36,324 bases of DNA from a virus (IMGVR_UViG_3300010885_022460:1-36324), one strand, 5' to 3'; shown: positions 1 through 6,049, counted from the first letter of the stretch. Notes: generated by a model from the sequence alone, not told the origin. Numbers and translations are program-made.

Positions 1-58
1 GTGTAAACTGCGCCGGCTTGCGCGGCTTAGGTTTCCCGTACTCGTTGTCCTGCCCCAT
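1..58 (-). CDS. Holin-like protein, N-terminal part, cut by the window edge
   Basis: An ATG at 58 (minus) starts 19 codons, reading MGQDNEYGKPKPRKPAQFT, then the window ends. The start overlaps the stop of the upstream 350-residue gene as TAATG, the same junction style as several neighbours, with an AGGAG about 12 nt upstream. The short, Lys/Pro-rich stretch is a typical cytoplasmic N-terminus for a small holin. The right edge of the window holds a minus-strand fragment (36117-36324) lacking its start and encoding two hydrophobic segments. If the molecule is circular or permuted and one base is missing at the join, the two parts make one 88-residue protein. This linkage is inference; the fragment itself is clear. 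Confidence 0.6.
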   Translation of the reverse strand, partial: MGQDNEYGKPKPRKPAQFT

Positions 59-1110
59 TACTTAATGAATCTCCTGTCCCTCACCTTACCGCGAATAAAG
101 TCCATGACCTCAGCCTGATAGGTAGCTGGGTCTAGTCTACCAGCAACTCCAGTCCTGCTGAAGTTGTACGGCTGGTATGTTCGTGGGAAATAATACTCTC
201 CGCCTGTCTGCATGCCGGCTGAAAGCCGGCGGCGAACGGTTGCTTCTTCTAGCAGTTCGGCAACTTTTCGTGCGGTATCTTGTTGGGCAATTGACAATCC
301 GTTTTCTATAAGTGTTTTTCTAGGGCTAATTCTGCTGTACATTGCACTAACAATGGGAGTAACTGCACGAAGGTTTGGAGACTTAATGTATCCACCGGCT
401 GGTACTCCACCTGGATAGAGAGATCCTGGATCTCGATACCGAGCAATTTTCTGGGCGGCAATTGTAGCTGGAGTTGAATCAGCAACGGAAGTAAATACTT
501 CTCGTGCTCTGCCATACTCCTGTGTAAAAGTATTAGGTCTAGACCGAAGTCCGCCCTTCGCCATAATGCGGGAAATTTCTCTCCCCAATTCTCCCGCTGC
601 CGCTCGGTCAATTACGGCATTTGCTGCGGTTTCCCCGCTACGGTATACTACCTGAGACCCCTGATCTAGATTTCTTGTAACTTTTCCGCCAAAAACTCTG
701 GTTTGACCAATCATCTTGCTGGTCATCTCAGCAAATGTTTGGAATTCTGGTCGAGGGTCAAGCAAGCGCAACTTTTTAGAAATATTAACGAACTTGCTAA
801 TCTTAATCGGCGTCCACGCCATGGCAAGACCGACTGGGTCAACTCCGAATTTCCCATTTTCGTCATACCCTACGCCAGTAAGCATCTTTGCCAACTGCCC
901 GGTCTGTGGGGCTGGCGCCATCTCAGCTTGCTGCTGAGGAATTGGTCGGCGGTCAACACCAAGGATCTTCAGCCCGCCAAAATTCAGGCTCCACTCATTC
1001 TTTGTATCAGAAATGTGGAAGCCCTGCTGACCGGACGTTACCTTGGTTGGGGTATATTTCGGCATGCCAGTATTATTGTAGCCGGAACCGTACCCCTTGT
1101 CGACTGCCAT
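58..1110 (-). CDS. Hypothetical phage protein, 350 residues
   Basis: A complete reading frame from ATG at 1110, only 2 nt after the stop of the 50-residue gene, and joined to the holin-like start by TAATG. I do not recognise a family. The N-terminal 70 residues are Gly/Pro/Gln-rich and look unstructured. Residues about 75-300 alternate helical and basic stretches (KISKFVNISKKLRLL, ISRIMAKGGLRSR, ARKVAELLEEATVRRR). The last 50 residues are Tyr/Arg-rich (YYFPRTYQPYNFSRTG). No signal peptide or membrane segment is visible. Its position just upstream of the holin-like gene and the terminase block suggests a late, possibly virion-associated, protein; that is inference. Confidence 0.75.
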   Translation of the reverse strand: MAVDKGYGSGYNNTGMPKYTPTKVTSGQQGFHISDTKNEWSLNFGGLKILGVDRRPIPQQQAEMAPAPQTGQLAKMLTGVGYDENGKFGVDPVGLAMAWTPIKISKFVNISKKLRLLDPRPEFQTFAEMTSKMIGQTRVFGGKVTRNLDQGSQVVYRSGETAANAVIDRAAAGELGREISRIMAKGGLRSRPNTFTQEYGRAREVFTSVADSTPATIAAQKIARYRDPGSLYPGGVPAGGYIKSPNLRAVTPIVSAMYSRISPRKTLIENGLSIAQQDTARKVAELLEEATVRRRLSAGMQTGGEYYFPRTYQPYNFSRTGVAGRLDPATYQAEVMDFIRGKVRDRRFIK

Positions 1111-1112
1111 TG

Positions 1113-1265
1113 TTAGTAGCCCATCCCCTTAGATCCGCCCTTCTTTGGCGGATTAATCCCAAGACCAGGCTTCTTCTTTCCTGAGCTAGATGCCGACTTA
1201 GTGCCGGAGTCTGGCTTCTTCTTTGGTGGGTTGACACCAAATCCTGGCTTCTCTTTGCCCTTCAT
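1113..1265 (-). CDS. Small basic repeat protein, 50 residues
   Basis: ATG at 1265, TAA at 1113, preceded by a TAGGAA-type ribosome binding site. The protein is a near tandem duplication: residues 6-17 (KPGFGVNPPKKK) and 32-43 (KPGLGINPPKKG), linked by a Ser-rich spacer and ending GGSKGMGY. It is very lysine- and glycine-rich with no hydrophobic core, so it is probably disordered. It could bind nucleic acid or the virion interior, but no function can be named. It is the first gene of the leftward arm after the long non-coding region and lies 2 nt before the 350-residue gene, so the two are probably cotranscribed. Confidence 0.65.
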   Translation of the reverse strand: MKGKEKPGFGVNPPKKKPDSGTKSASSSGKKKPGLGINPPKKGGSKGMGY

Positions 1266-1289
1266 TTTTCCTACTTTCTTTCCTATACC

Positions 1290-1297
1290 GTATATAC
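1290..1297. promoter_or_regulatory. GTATATAC palindrome, site 1
   Basis: An 8-bp perfect palindrome 25 bp upstream of the 50-residue gene's start, in the context ACCGTATATACAGACC. It is flanked by two ACCGTA copies. Two more copies follow at 1363 and 1461. It could be an operator or part of a promoter for the leftward arm; the function is inferred from repetition only. Confidence 0.4.
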
Positions 1298-1318
1298 AGA
1301 CCGTACCAAGAGTATAAA

Positions 1319-1336
1319 CTTAGATCAGTTTCTAAG
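1319..1336. promoter_or_regulatory. Inverted repeat CTTAGA-6-TCTAAG
   Basis: Two perfectly complementary 6-bp arms separated by 6 bp, lying between GTATATAC sites 1 and 2. A minus-strand TATACT lies next to it (1311-1316) and could serve as a -10 element, but no good -35 stands at the right distance. It may be an operator over a leftward promoter. Confidence 0.3.
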
Positions 1337-1362
1337 AATCCGTTTCCTGTCTTTAAATACCT

Positions 1363-1370
1363 GTATATAC
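1363..1370. promoter_or_regulatory. GTATATAC palindrome, site 2
   Basis: Second copy of the palindrome, in the context ACCTGTATATACCC, 73 bp from site 1. The spacing is close to seven helical turns, which would place the two sites on the same face of the DNA. The role is inferred. Confidence 0.4.
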
Positions 1371-1460
1371 CCTTCACTTATACCCGCCCGCCCCCTCGTA
1401 AGTCGGGAACGTTTTGACGTGTTTTGAAAGTAATCGGGCGTTTACGCTGTTTTTACACAG

Positions 1461-1468
1461 GTATATAC
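1461..1468. promoter_or_regulatory. GTATATAC palindrome, site 3
   Basis: Third copy, in the context ACAGGTATATACGG, 98 bp from site 2. Its flanks read as ACAG on one side and CCGT on the other strand, so the extended motif is close to a CTGTATATACAG-like dyad shared with the site at 13506-13521. Confidence 0.4.
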
Positions 1469-1755
1469 GGCACCCGTTTGTTTAATCTGGTCTTTTTCCT
1501 TCGATGAGGGCTTCTTATCAATGACCAGCCCCGTGATAACCCTGCCTCAAAGGCTGTTTTACCGGCTTCCCCCGCCCTTTTCATGGGGTTGTTCAAGTTC
1601 AGTGGGCATTCCTGCCCGGCGAGCGGGCCGTCCCGGGAAGACCACGGGGGGAGTGACCCTTTATAAAATATGCCGAGCGGTGGTGATAAAGTATTCAGTC
1701 AGTCGTGCCGAGTAATACTGCTACACCCCTGCGCTAGTCCTGCTGCTATACCCCA

Positions 1756-1942
1756 GCGTCTGCTGCTGCGTCTGCTGCCGGTCGAGCCTGGCGCCTGGCT
1801 CCCGGTCGGCTGCTGCGTCGGCTGCGTCGGCTGCTGCTGTAGCTTGTAACAAACCTAGGACAGGACCAGGTTGAAGGATCGAGCCCGGCAACGGCCCGTC
1901 GACCGGGACGTCGGCGTCGGCTGCTGTCAGGGTCGGCTGCTG
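1756..1942. repeat. GTCGGCTGCTG / GCGTCTGCTGC short direct repeats
   Basis: The 11-mer GTCGGCTGCTG starts at 1805, 1826, 1916 and 1932. A shortened copy, GTCGGCTGC, starts at 1817, and the related GCGTCTGCTGC is at 1756 and 1768. Spacings within clusters are 12, 12, 9 and 16 bp. The array resembles origin iterons or a binding-site cluster, and it is much richer in G+C than its left neighbour. Slippage-type expansion of a CTG/GTC triplet sequence is an alternative explanation. Confidence 0.5.
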
Positions 1943-2028
1943 GACACATGACCGCCATGCTGCTATTATTCTCAGGCGTGGAGTCTCTGCGCCCGTTGGC
2001 TGCCGGCATGTAGCTCGTGAGGTGAAAC

Positions 2029-2331
2029 GTGAAACGGAAGGTGGACGCTACGTTTTATAGCGATCCGTCGCACGGATGGTATGCAGTCGACGTAGACGAA
2101 GTGAAGGCGTACGGACTGGTGGAAAAGATCAGTGCGTTTTCCTATCATGATCCGGAGGACGGGCTCGTATTTCTTGAAGAAGACTGCGACGCTACGCTCT
2201 TTGAACGTGCAGTGCGTGCGCGTGGTGATCTGTTGATTATCCACGAGACGCCACCGTCAGCCGGTGATTCGTTCGTGACTCGCATGAACCGCTACTCAGC
2301 ACAAGTTGTGCTGGGTACAGCGACATATTAG
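2029..2331 (+). CDS. Small phage protein of unknown function, 100 residues
   Basis: First gene of the plus-strand block. The GTG start at 2029 has a GAGGTG ribosome binding site 5 nt upstream. The acidic sequence (GWYAVDVDEVKAYG, ISAFSYHDPEDGLVFLEEDCDATLFERA) has a compact alpha/beta look and reminds me of a small protein common in early regions of tailed phages, with the pattern 'HGW..V...V..G...KIS.FSY......LEEDCDA..F'. No catalytic motif is apparent, and no membrane segment or signal peptide is present. It is followed by the 2344 gene with a 12-nt gap. Confidence 0.75.
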   Translation: MKRKVDATFYSDPSHGWYAVDVDEVKAYGLVEKISAFSYHDPEDGLVFLEEDCDATLFERAVRARGDLLIIHETPPSAGDSFVTRMNRYSAQVVLGTATY

Positions 2332-2346
2332 GAGGTGGATATCATG
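2329..2346 (+). promoter_or_regulatory. Translation leader TAGGAGGTGGATATCATG, copy 1
   Basis: An 18-bp sequence holding the previous stop (TAG part), a strong GGAGGT ribosome binding site and the ATG of the next gene. It recurs exactly at 3699-3716. It decides the start of the downstream gene at ATG 2344 rather than the in-frame GTG at 2335, which lies inside the ribosome binding site. Confidence 0.7.
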
Positions 2347-2670
2347 AAGAAAAAGACTAGGTGTTTTGAATGCGGCACGGTAAGCAAGTCGCTTGATGAC
2401 TCGACCTCACTCTGCCGCGAGTGTGAGCGGGTAGTGTTTGATGATCGGCGCGGAGTGGCACGAGTAACGAAGAAATGCGACGCGCAGGTGTGGCAGGAGT
2501 CTAGCCTCGTGCTCATTATTCCGATCACAGGCGCAGCCCGGAGTTGGCTCTTGGCGCACGTTGTGGACGCTCTCACACTCGGCAATATGTACGCAGTGGA
2601 AACTCGCTACGCTCAGCCTATCCTTGCCGGCATGGCTCAGGACGGGCTCAGTCTTGCGACTGTTGCGTGA
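2344..2670 (+). CDS. Zinc-ribbon-like small protein, 108 residues
   Basis: The start at ATG 2344 is fixed by GGAGGT 7 nt upstream. The N-terminus carries two Cys pairs, CFEC at residues 7-10 and CREC at about 24-27, the layout of a zinc ribbon. The rest (residues 45-108) is a mixed hydrophobic domain (ESSLVLIIPITGAARSWLLAHVVDAL) followed by a short helix. It may bind nucleic acid or a host protein; no family is recognised. The stop overlaps the GTG of the next short gene as GTGA, suggesting translational coupling. Confidence 0.65.
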   Translation: MKKKTRCFECGTVSKSLDDSTSLCRECERVVFDDRRGVARVTKKCDAQVWQESSLVLIIPITGAARSWLLAHVVDALTLGNMYAVETRYAQPILAGMAQDGLSLATVA

Positions 2671-2810
2671 AGTATTGTCAGGCTCGCGGTTGTCTGGCAT
2701 GGGCTGGGCCGCGCAAAATAAACAATAAGACGGTCTGGTTGTGCCGTCCACACTGGAGGGTAATGTATGGCTCGAGCAGTAAAACTTATGGAACTCAAGG
2801 CAGTTTGTGA
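2667..2810 (+). CDS. Very small Cys/His protein, 47 residues
   Basis: GTG at 2667 overlaps the TGA of the previous gene (GTGA). The product contains CQARGC at residues 4-9 and WLCRPHW at about 24-30. Together these give a plausible four-ligand Cys/His zinc site like that of other small phage proteins. Its last 44 nt overlap the start of the 2767 gene in another frame. No independent ribosome binding site is visible, so it would depend on coupling. The alternative is that it is non-coding and only the downstream gene is real. Confidence 0.45.
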   Translation: MKYCQARGCLAWAGPRKINNKTVWLCRPHWRVMYGSSSKTYGTQGSL

Positions 2811-3033
2811 CCGGATCAATGAAATCCGAGGATACGATCCTCACCGTATCGGTGTTGGGCTTGGACACTATTACTTGCAGGGTGCATATGGTGGTTACCA
2901 ACTCCAACGCGTAGTGAACGAGTCTGGAGGCGTGGAGGCGATCACTCCCGGTTTTCTCCCGAAGCGTGAACTCTTGGCTCTCATGCACGCATATTTGCGT
3001 GGCATGACAGACAGAAGTTGGAGCACGCTCTAG
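2767..3033 (+). CDS. Conserved small phage protein, 88 residues
   Basis: ATG at 2767 with GGAGGG 7 nt upstream. The sequence is helical at both ends (VKLMELKAVCDRINEIRGYD; LPKRELLALMHAYLRGM) around a Gly/Tyr-rich centre (GLGHYYLQGAYGGYQLQRVVN). The pattern is familiar from tailed-phage early regions, but I know no function for it. It has no membrane segment and no metal motif. It closes the first plus-strand sub-block: a perfect hairpin follows 20 nt after the stop. Confidence 0.75.
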   Translation: MARAVKLMELKAVCDRINEIRGYDPHRIGVGLGHYYLQGAYGGYQLQRVVNESGGVEAITPGFLPKRELLALMHAYLRGMTDRSWSTL

Positions 3034-3051
3034 CCGGACCAGGCTCCGGCT
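3032..3051 (+). terminator. Short hairpin upstream of the main terminator
   Basis: AGCCGGA (3032-3038) pairs with TCCGGCT (3045-3051) across a 6-nt loop, starting inside the stop codon of the 2767 gene. It sits just before a larger hairpin and may assist termination or protect the 3' end. Confidence 0.4.
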
Positions 3052-3053
3052 TA

Positions 3054-3090
3054 ATGAAGAAGCCCGCGCAATAGGCGCGGGCTTCTTCAT
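3054..3090 (+). terminator. Strong hairpin terminator
   Basis: GAAGAAGCCCGCGC (3056-3069) pairs perfectly with 3075-3088 over a 5-nt loop. Two more A-T pairs extend it to a 16-bp stem. The G+C core and A/T-rich outer stem fit an intrinsic terminator, although only TTCTTCAT and no long T run lies on the 3' side. It separates the 2029-3033 genes from those starting at 3195. Confidence 0.75.
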
Positions 3091-3132
3091 ATCCAGCTCA
3101 ATATCCCTAGTCGATGCTACCCGGCGAACTCG

Positions 3133-3147
3133 ATTTTGTGCTATACT
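3133..3147 (+). promoter_or_regulatory. Possible extended -10 promoter
   Basis: TGCTATACT (3139-3147) matches an extended -10 (TGnTATACT) about 50 bp upstream of the ATG at 3195 and directly after the terminator. No convincing -35 stands 16-18 bp upstream, as extended -10 promoters allow. The location makes a promoter here sensible. Confidence 0.4.
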
Positions 3148-3194
3148 TCCCACCTATGGCGGCGGCTTGTCGCCAAGTAGTAGGGGGTACAAGT

Positions 3195-3425
3195 ATGTAC
3201 AGGGAAGCAGTAAAGTGCGTGGATTGTGGAGTAGAGGTAGCACGATCCGGTGGTCGAGGTCGGCCACGTGTACGTTGCCAAGAGCATTTTGATGCTTTTA
3301 TGGCTGCTCGGTACGCTGTGAGGGTAATGAACGGGCTCAAGGACGTAGTTGCCAAGGCAGATCAGCAGTTTGTGGCTGAGAATCCATCTGGCACTACTGG
3401 GGATGGGTATCCGGTTGTCCGCTGA
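3195..3425 (+). CDS. Zinc-binding-like small protein, 76 residues
   Basis: I chose ATG 3195 because AGGGGG lies 7 nt upstream; an in-frame ATG at 3114 lacks a ribosome binding site and precedes the likely promoter. The N-terminus has CVDC (residues 8-11) and CQEH (about 27-30), a Cys-Cys-Cys-His zinc site with an Arg/Gly-rich loop (RSGGRGRPRVR) suited to contacting nucleic acid. The C-terminal half is helical and then disordered. First gene of the second plus sub-block. Its end overlaps the next gene by 23 nt. Confidence 0.65.
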   Translation: MYREAVKCVDCGVEVARSGGRGRPRVRCQEHFDAFMAARYAVRVMNGLKDVVAKADQQFVAENPSGTTGDGYPVVR

Positions 3426-3693
3426 GATCGCTCTTGGTATCGGCAAGCGCCTTGATCCTGAAATGGATGAGCAGTTTGAACTGCATATCTTTTTCAGCAA
3501 ATACCGGTGCGTATGGAAGGGTGACCGGAAGGTCTGGGTATACTCAAGGTGGGGAGAAGATGGCTATCCGACTAACCAGCCGATCGACGTGATTCGGTTT
3601 GCTGATGAGTCGTTTGATATCGCAGCCCTGAATATTGACAGTATCCGGAATATATTCTATCCTTGGTTCGCTGACCACGAAGGCGGCAAATAG
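3403..3693 (+). CDS. Hypothetical protein, 96 residues
   Basis: The frame is open from 3349. I prefer ATG 3403, with GGGG just upstream and a normal short overlap with the previous gene, but the start is uncertain. After a helical N-terminus the protein shows an aromatic beta-rich stretch (FELHIFFSKYRCVWKGDRKVWVYSRWGEDGYP) and an acidic C-terminus ending WFADHEGGK. No recognised family, membrane segment or metal site. It is followed by the duplicated leader element at 3699. Confidence 0.6.
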   Translation: MGIRLSAEIALGIGKRLDPEMDEQFELHIFFSKYRCVWKGDRKVWVYSRWGEDGYPTNQPIDVIRFADESFDIAALNIDSIRNIFYPWFADHEGGK

Positions 3694-3698
3694 TTTAG

Positions 3699-3716
3699 TA
3701 GGAGGTGGATATCATG
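3699..3716 (+). promoter_or_regulatory. Translation leader TAGGAGGTGGATATCATG, copy 2
   Basis: Exact 18-bp copy of the leader at 2329-2346, again placing GGAGGT 7 nt before an ATG (3714). The flanking bases differ, so only the leader itself is duplicated. Both genes may share translational control. Confidence 0.7.
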
Positions 3717-4208
3717 GGTTATTACGTGAGCATGACGGGTTCTACCGTAGCCATTAAGAGGGAGCACCTTGCCGACGCGTACAAAGCAATGTGCGAACTC
3801 AACAATCATGACGAGCTTAAAACCGGGGGATCATCTCTCGGCAATAAGTGGTTCGCATGGATGCCAGAGCACTATCCGGCAGAATGCGAGGATGCCAAAG
3901 AAATCCTTGAAACGCTTGGGTTTTCTGTAAGCACCCAGGGTAATGGCGATCTCTGGATTTCAGCGTATGACTCCAAGATCGGTCAAGAAGAGGTGTTTCT
4001 TTACGCCATCGCTCCCTATGTTGGCTTGGTCGACTGGGCCGTAGAGCGCGCAGAGCGCAGGGGAGACAGCCCAGTGCCAGAGATGGAATGGACTGGCGAG
4101 GATGGCGAGTTCTGGAAGTATATCTTTAGGGATAATAAGATGTACAGCGCCGCCGGTCTCAAGGAATATGGCGTGGTGAGCGAAGTCCGCGCAATGGAAC
4201 GAGACTGA
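3714..4208 (+). CDS. Conserved phage hypothetical protein, 164 residues
   Basis: ATG 3714 is set by the strong leader; the in-frame GTG at 3705 lies inside the ribosome binding site. The protein starts MGYYVSMTGSTVAIKREHL, a beginning I associate with a widespread small phage family in which 'YYV....S...I....L..AY..MC' is followed by a domain ending in a 'W.Y.F' segment. Two alpha/beta halves are suggested: residues 1-75 around a substrate-like question of size (NKWFAWMPEHYP), and 76-164 with ISAYDSKIGQEE and EFWKYIFRDNKMY. Function is unknown. The stop overlaps the next start by one base (TGATG). Confidence 0.75.
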   Translation: MGYYVSMTGSTVAIKREHLADAYKAMCELNNHDELKTGGSSLGNKWFAWMPEHYPAECEDAKEILETLGFSVSTQGNGDLWISAYDSKIGQEEVFLYAIAPYVGLVDWAVERAERRGDSPVPEMEWTGEDGEFWKYIFRDNKMYSAAGLKEYGVVSEVRAMERD

Positions 4209-4429
4209 TGCAGTTCTTGAACCTGTTCTGTCCTACATATCCCACGCATGGACGCATTTGGGATTTGCGGCAGGACAGGTTCTACTGCTCCCACCAACAG
4301 CACGACGAGGAGGGGAAACAAAACTTATGGACAGCAAAAGAACTGATCGCAGCCCACGAGTCTGCGACCACTGCCAAGGAAATAGCCCAAAAAAATATGG
4401 ATGGATCACCAGAGACACTGTCGACGTAG
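4208..4429 (+). CDS. Small Cys/His protein, 73 residues
   Basis: ATG 4208 shares its A with the TGA of the upstream gene. The N-terminal 35 residues read like a zinc-binding module common in small phage proteins: CPTYPTHG, then RIWDLRQDRFYCSHQQHD, giving Cys, His, Cys and His ligands. The C-terminal half is a helix (WTAKELIAAHESATTAKEIAQ). Its last 103 nt are also covered, in another frame, by the 4327 gene, which has a much stronger ribosome binding site. Both proteins carry sensible motifs, so I keep both. Confidence 0.6.
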   Translation: MQFLNLFCPTYPTHGRIWDLRQDRFYCSHQQHDEEGKQNLWTAKELIAAHESATTAKEIAQKNMDGSPETLST

Positions 4430-4533
4430 AGATCACCGGACGTTGGTGCTCATGGACATGCTACAATGCGTGGTTCAACGTCGCATGGAGTGAATCCAAC
4501 CAAGACCTGCCCAATGAGAGAGGTGAACTGTGA
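4327..4533 (+). CDS. Zinc-finger-like small protein, 68 residues
   Basis: ATG 4327 has GAGGAGGGG about 10 nt upstream, inside the previous gene. The product contains CDHC (about residues 13-16) and CSWTCYNAWFN (about 40-50), an FCS/MYM-like CxxC...CxxxC arrangement. It is short and has no membrane segment. Its stop overlaps the helicase start as GTGA, so the two are probably translationally coupled. It may be a DNA- or protein-binding accessory factor for replication; that is inference from position. Confidence 0.6.
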   Translation: MDSKRTDRSPRVCDHCQGNSPKKYGWITRDTVDVEITGRWCSWTCYNAWFNVAWSESNQDLPNERGEL

Positions 4534-5789
4534 ACGTAATCCCGCATGATAATAAAGCTGAACTGTCGCTGGTAGGCGCTGTGCTCATCAACCCGGCATC
4601 CTATGCCGAGGTTTCATCCACCGTATCGTCTAGCGATTTTTACGTTGATTCCTGTAGGGCTGTTTGGCGTGCGTATGAGCGCCTTGCCAAGAAGGGGCTG
4701 GAGATTGACGCGATCACAGTCCATGCCGAGTTGCCGGACAGCGTGAGCAGAACAATCATTTCGGAGGCTATGTCAGCCGTACCGTTCGGCTCCAGCACTG
4801 TCTCGCATGCTCGCATCGTCGCAGACCTTGCAGTGTATCGGCGCATGATCGATGTCAGCCACGAACTGGCCAAACTCGCGTACTCACGACCGGAGTCATC
4901 AGATATCGCCATTGATGAGGCGCAGTCTAAACTGTTCTCACTCACCTCCAAGCGCGCTGCCAAACTGTCAGTGCCATCCCAACAAGTGGCAATGGATGTG
5001 GTAAAGCGACTGGATAAACTCATGAACCTTGGCGAAGACCCAGGCATCAAGACCGGGATAAGGGGACTTGACGATATCACTGGTGGACTACAGAACTCAG
5101 ACCTTATTATCCTTGCGGCGCGCCCATCTGTTGGCAAGACTGCGCTTGCGATCAGTGCAGCGCGCCACGCTGCCGGCGCGCTCAATAAGCGTGTTGCAAT
5201 CTATTCTCTTGAGATGTCTGCTCAGTCAGTCGGCACGCGCCTGCTCGCTTCAATGTCCGGAATCGCCGTTCAGGATATCCTGCGCGGTCGGATCGGCAGC
5301 AATCAGTGGGTAAAACTTGCCGCTGGAGTGGTTCGCATGATGCGCGCTCCGGTTGTCATTGACGACTCTCCAACGATTACGCCAGCGGAACTGCGCTCAC
5401 GAGCACGTTACCTTAAGGCAAATGGTGGTCTTGACCTTGTGATTGTGGACTATCTGCAACTCATGATGTCGGATCGTCAGACCAAGGACGCCAACAGGGT
5501 CATCGAGGTGTCAGAGATTAGCCGGTCATTGAAGACACTGGCTCGTGAGCTTGATGTCCCGGTACTCGCCCTGTCGCAGTTGAATCGCTCGTCAGAGCAC
5601 CGAGAGGATGGTGAGCCACGCCTCTCGGACTTGCGAGACTCTGGAGCCATTGAGCAGGACGCTGACATTGTCCTCATGCTGTGGAGACCAGCAATCTTTC
5701 AGGTTAAGATGAAGGTGGCAAAGCACCGCAATGGGCCGACCGGTGAGGTTGACCTTGAGTGGAGGAAGGAAACGGTGGAGTTCCGATGA
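4530..5789 (+). CDS. Replicative DNA helicase, DnaB family
   Basis: A 419-residue hexameric helicase that would unwind DNA 5'-3' at the phage fork. The N-terminal domain (about 1-110) has the DnaB start (KAELSLVGAVLINP, YVDSCRAVWRAYERL). A linker leads to the RecA core with Walker A ARPSVGKT (about 197-204), SLEMSAQ, Walker B LVIVDYLQLM (about 308), the sensor segment VPVLALSQLNRSSE and the hexamer arginine-finger region near VKMKVAKHRNGPTG. It is slightly shorter than bacterial DnaB. GTG 4530 overlaps the upstream TGA, with an AGAGGTGA ribosome binding site. No primase or polymerase gene is visible, so it must recruit host enzymes. Its end overlaps the membrane peptide at 5786 as ATGA. Confidence 0.95.
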   Translation: MNVIPHDNKAELSLVGAVLINPASYAEVSSTVSSSDFYVDSCRAVWRAYERLAKKGLEIDAITVHAELPDSVSRTIISEAMSAVPFGSSTVSHARIVADLAVYRRMIDVSHELAKLAYSRPESSDIAIDEAQSKLFSLTSKRAAKLSVPSQQVAMDVVKRLDKLMNLGEDPGIKTGIRGLDDITGGLQNSDLIILAARPSVGKTALAISAARHAAGALNKRVAIYSLEMSAQSVGTRLLASMSGIAVQDILRGRIGSNQWVKLAAGVVRMMRAPVVIDDSPTITPAELRSRARYLKANGGLDLVIVDYLQLMMSDRQTKDANRVIEVSEISRSLKTLARELDVPVLALSQLNRSSEHREDGEPRLSDLRDSGAIEQDADIVLMLWRPAIFQVKMKVAKHRNGPTGEVDLEWRKETVEFR

Positions 5790-5887
5790 GCGACAAGGCA
5801 CACGATGTAGCGGAGAATATCATCCTACTCATCATCATCTTGGGGATCATCTCTATGGGGATGGGAAGCAGTCGCATCGGGAGTTAG
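5786..5887 (+). CDS. Single-pass membrane micropeptide, 33 residues
   Basis: ATG 5786 overlaps the helicase stop (ATGA), and TAG is at 5885. After a short charged head (MSDKAHDVAE) comes one hydrophobic helix (NIILLIIILGIISMGMG) and a basic tail (SSRIGS). The coupled start and clean head-helix-tail plan favour a real gene, perhaps a small holin, antiholin or membrane anchor. The last 63 nt overlap, on the opposite strand, the end of the minus gene at 5825-6049. One of the two C-termini may be spurious. Confidence 0.5.
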   Translation: MSDKAHDVAENIILLIIILGIISMGMGSSRIGS

Positions 5888-6049
5888 TTGCGACAGGTAG
5901 ACCTTGCCTGGGATGCCGTCCTCGTCGTCACGACCAAAGAATGAGCCGTACACAATACCGTTTCTTTTGCACCACTCGCGCAGGCTTATGCCCTCTAACT
6001 GAGCCTGCTTCTTGAAGAATAACCTAGTCTGTTCTTCGTGGCTTGCCAT
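5825..6049 (-). CDS. Hypothetical protein, 74 residues, last gene of the minus arm
   Basis: ATG 6049, overlapping the upstream gene by 26 nt. The N-terminal 50 residues look structured (helical, LREWCKRNGIVYGSFF), and GRDDEDGIPGKVYLSQL follows. The last 20 residues are Asp/His-rich and low complexity (HPHRDDPQDDDE); they are read from the same DNA that encodes the membrane helix of the plus-strand micropeptide. Function unknown. The ribosome binding site is weak (GAAAGAAGAA). Confidence 0.5.
   Translation of the reverse strand: MASHEEQTRLFFKKQAQLEGISLREWCKRNGIVYGSFFGRDDEDGIPGKVYLSQLTPDATASHPHRDDPQDDDE

Larger units (their letters stand above)
1266..2028. other. Divergent intergenic region, candidate control region and origin
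   Basis: At 763 bp this is the only long gene-free stretch and the only place where minus-strand and plus-strand blocks diverge. The left half (1266-1500) is AT-richer and holds three GTATATAC palindromes and a 6-bp inverted repeat. The right half (about 1740-1945) is GC-rich and packed with GTCGGCTGCTG-type repeats. Open frames across it (for example minus 1746-2009) are Ala/Arg low-complexity and follow the repeats rather than looking like a protein. I found no convincing sigma-70 promoter pair by eye. A role as divergent promoter/operator and replication origin is inferred from position and repeat content. Confidence 0.6.

Noticed and set aside
1580-1640. tRNA-like T-loop (GTTCAAGTTC) in the intergenic region
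   Set aside because: The spacing of the T-loop is wrong, and no acceptor or anticodon stem pairs with it.
1521-1715. Plus-strand 64-residue frame in the intergenic region
   Set aside because: No ribosome binding site, no motif, and a low-quality mixed sequence; it appears to be a chance open frame.
1746-2009. Minus-strand 87-residue Ala/Arg/Ser-rich frame in the intergenic region
   Set aside because: Its composition follows the GTCGGCTGCTG-type repeats, there is no ribosome binding site, and it reads across the region most likely to hold control elements.
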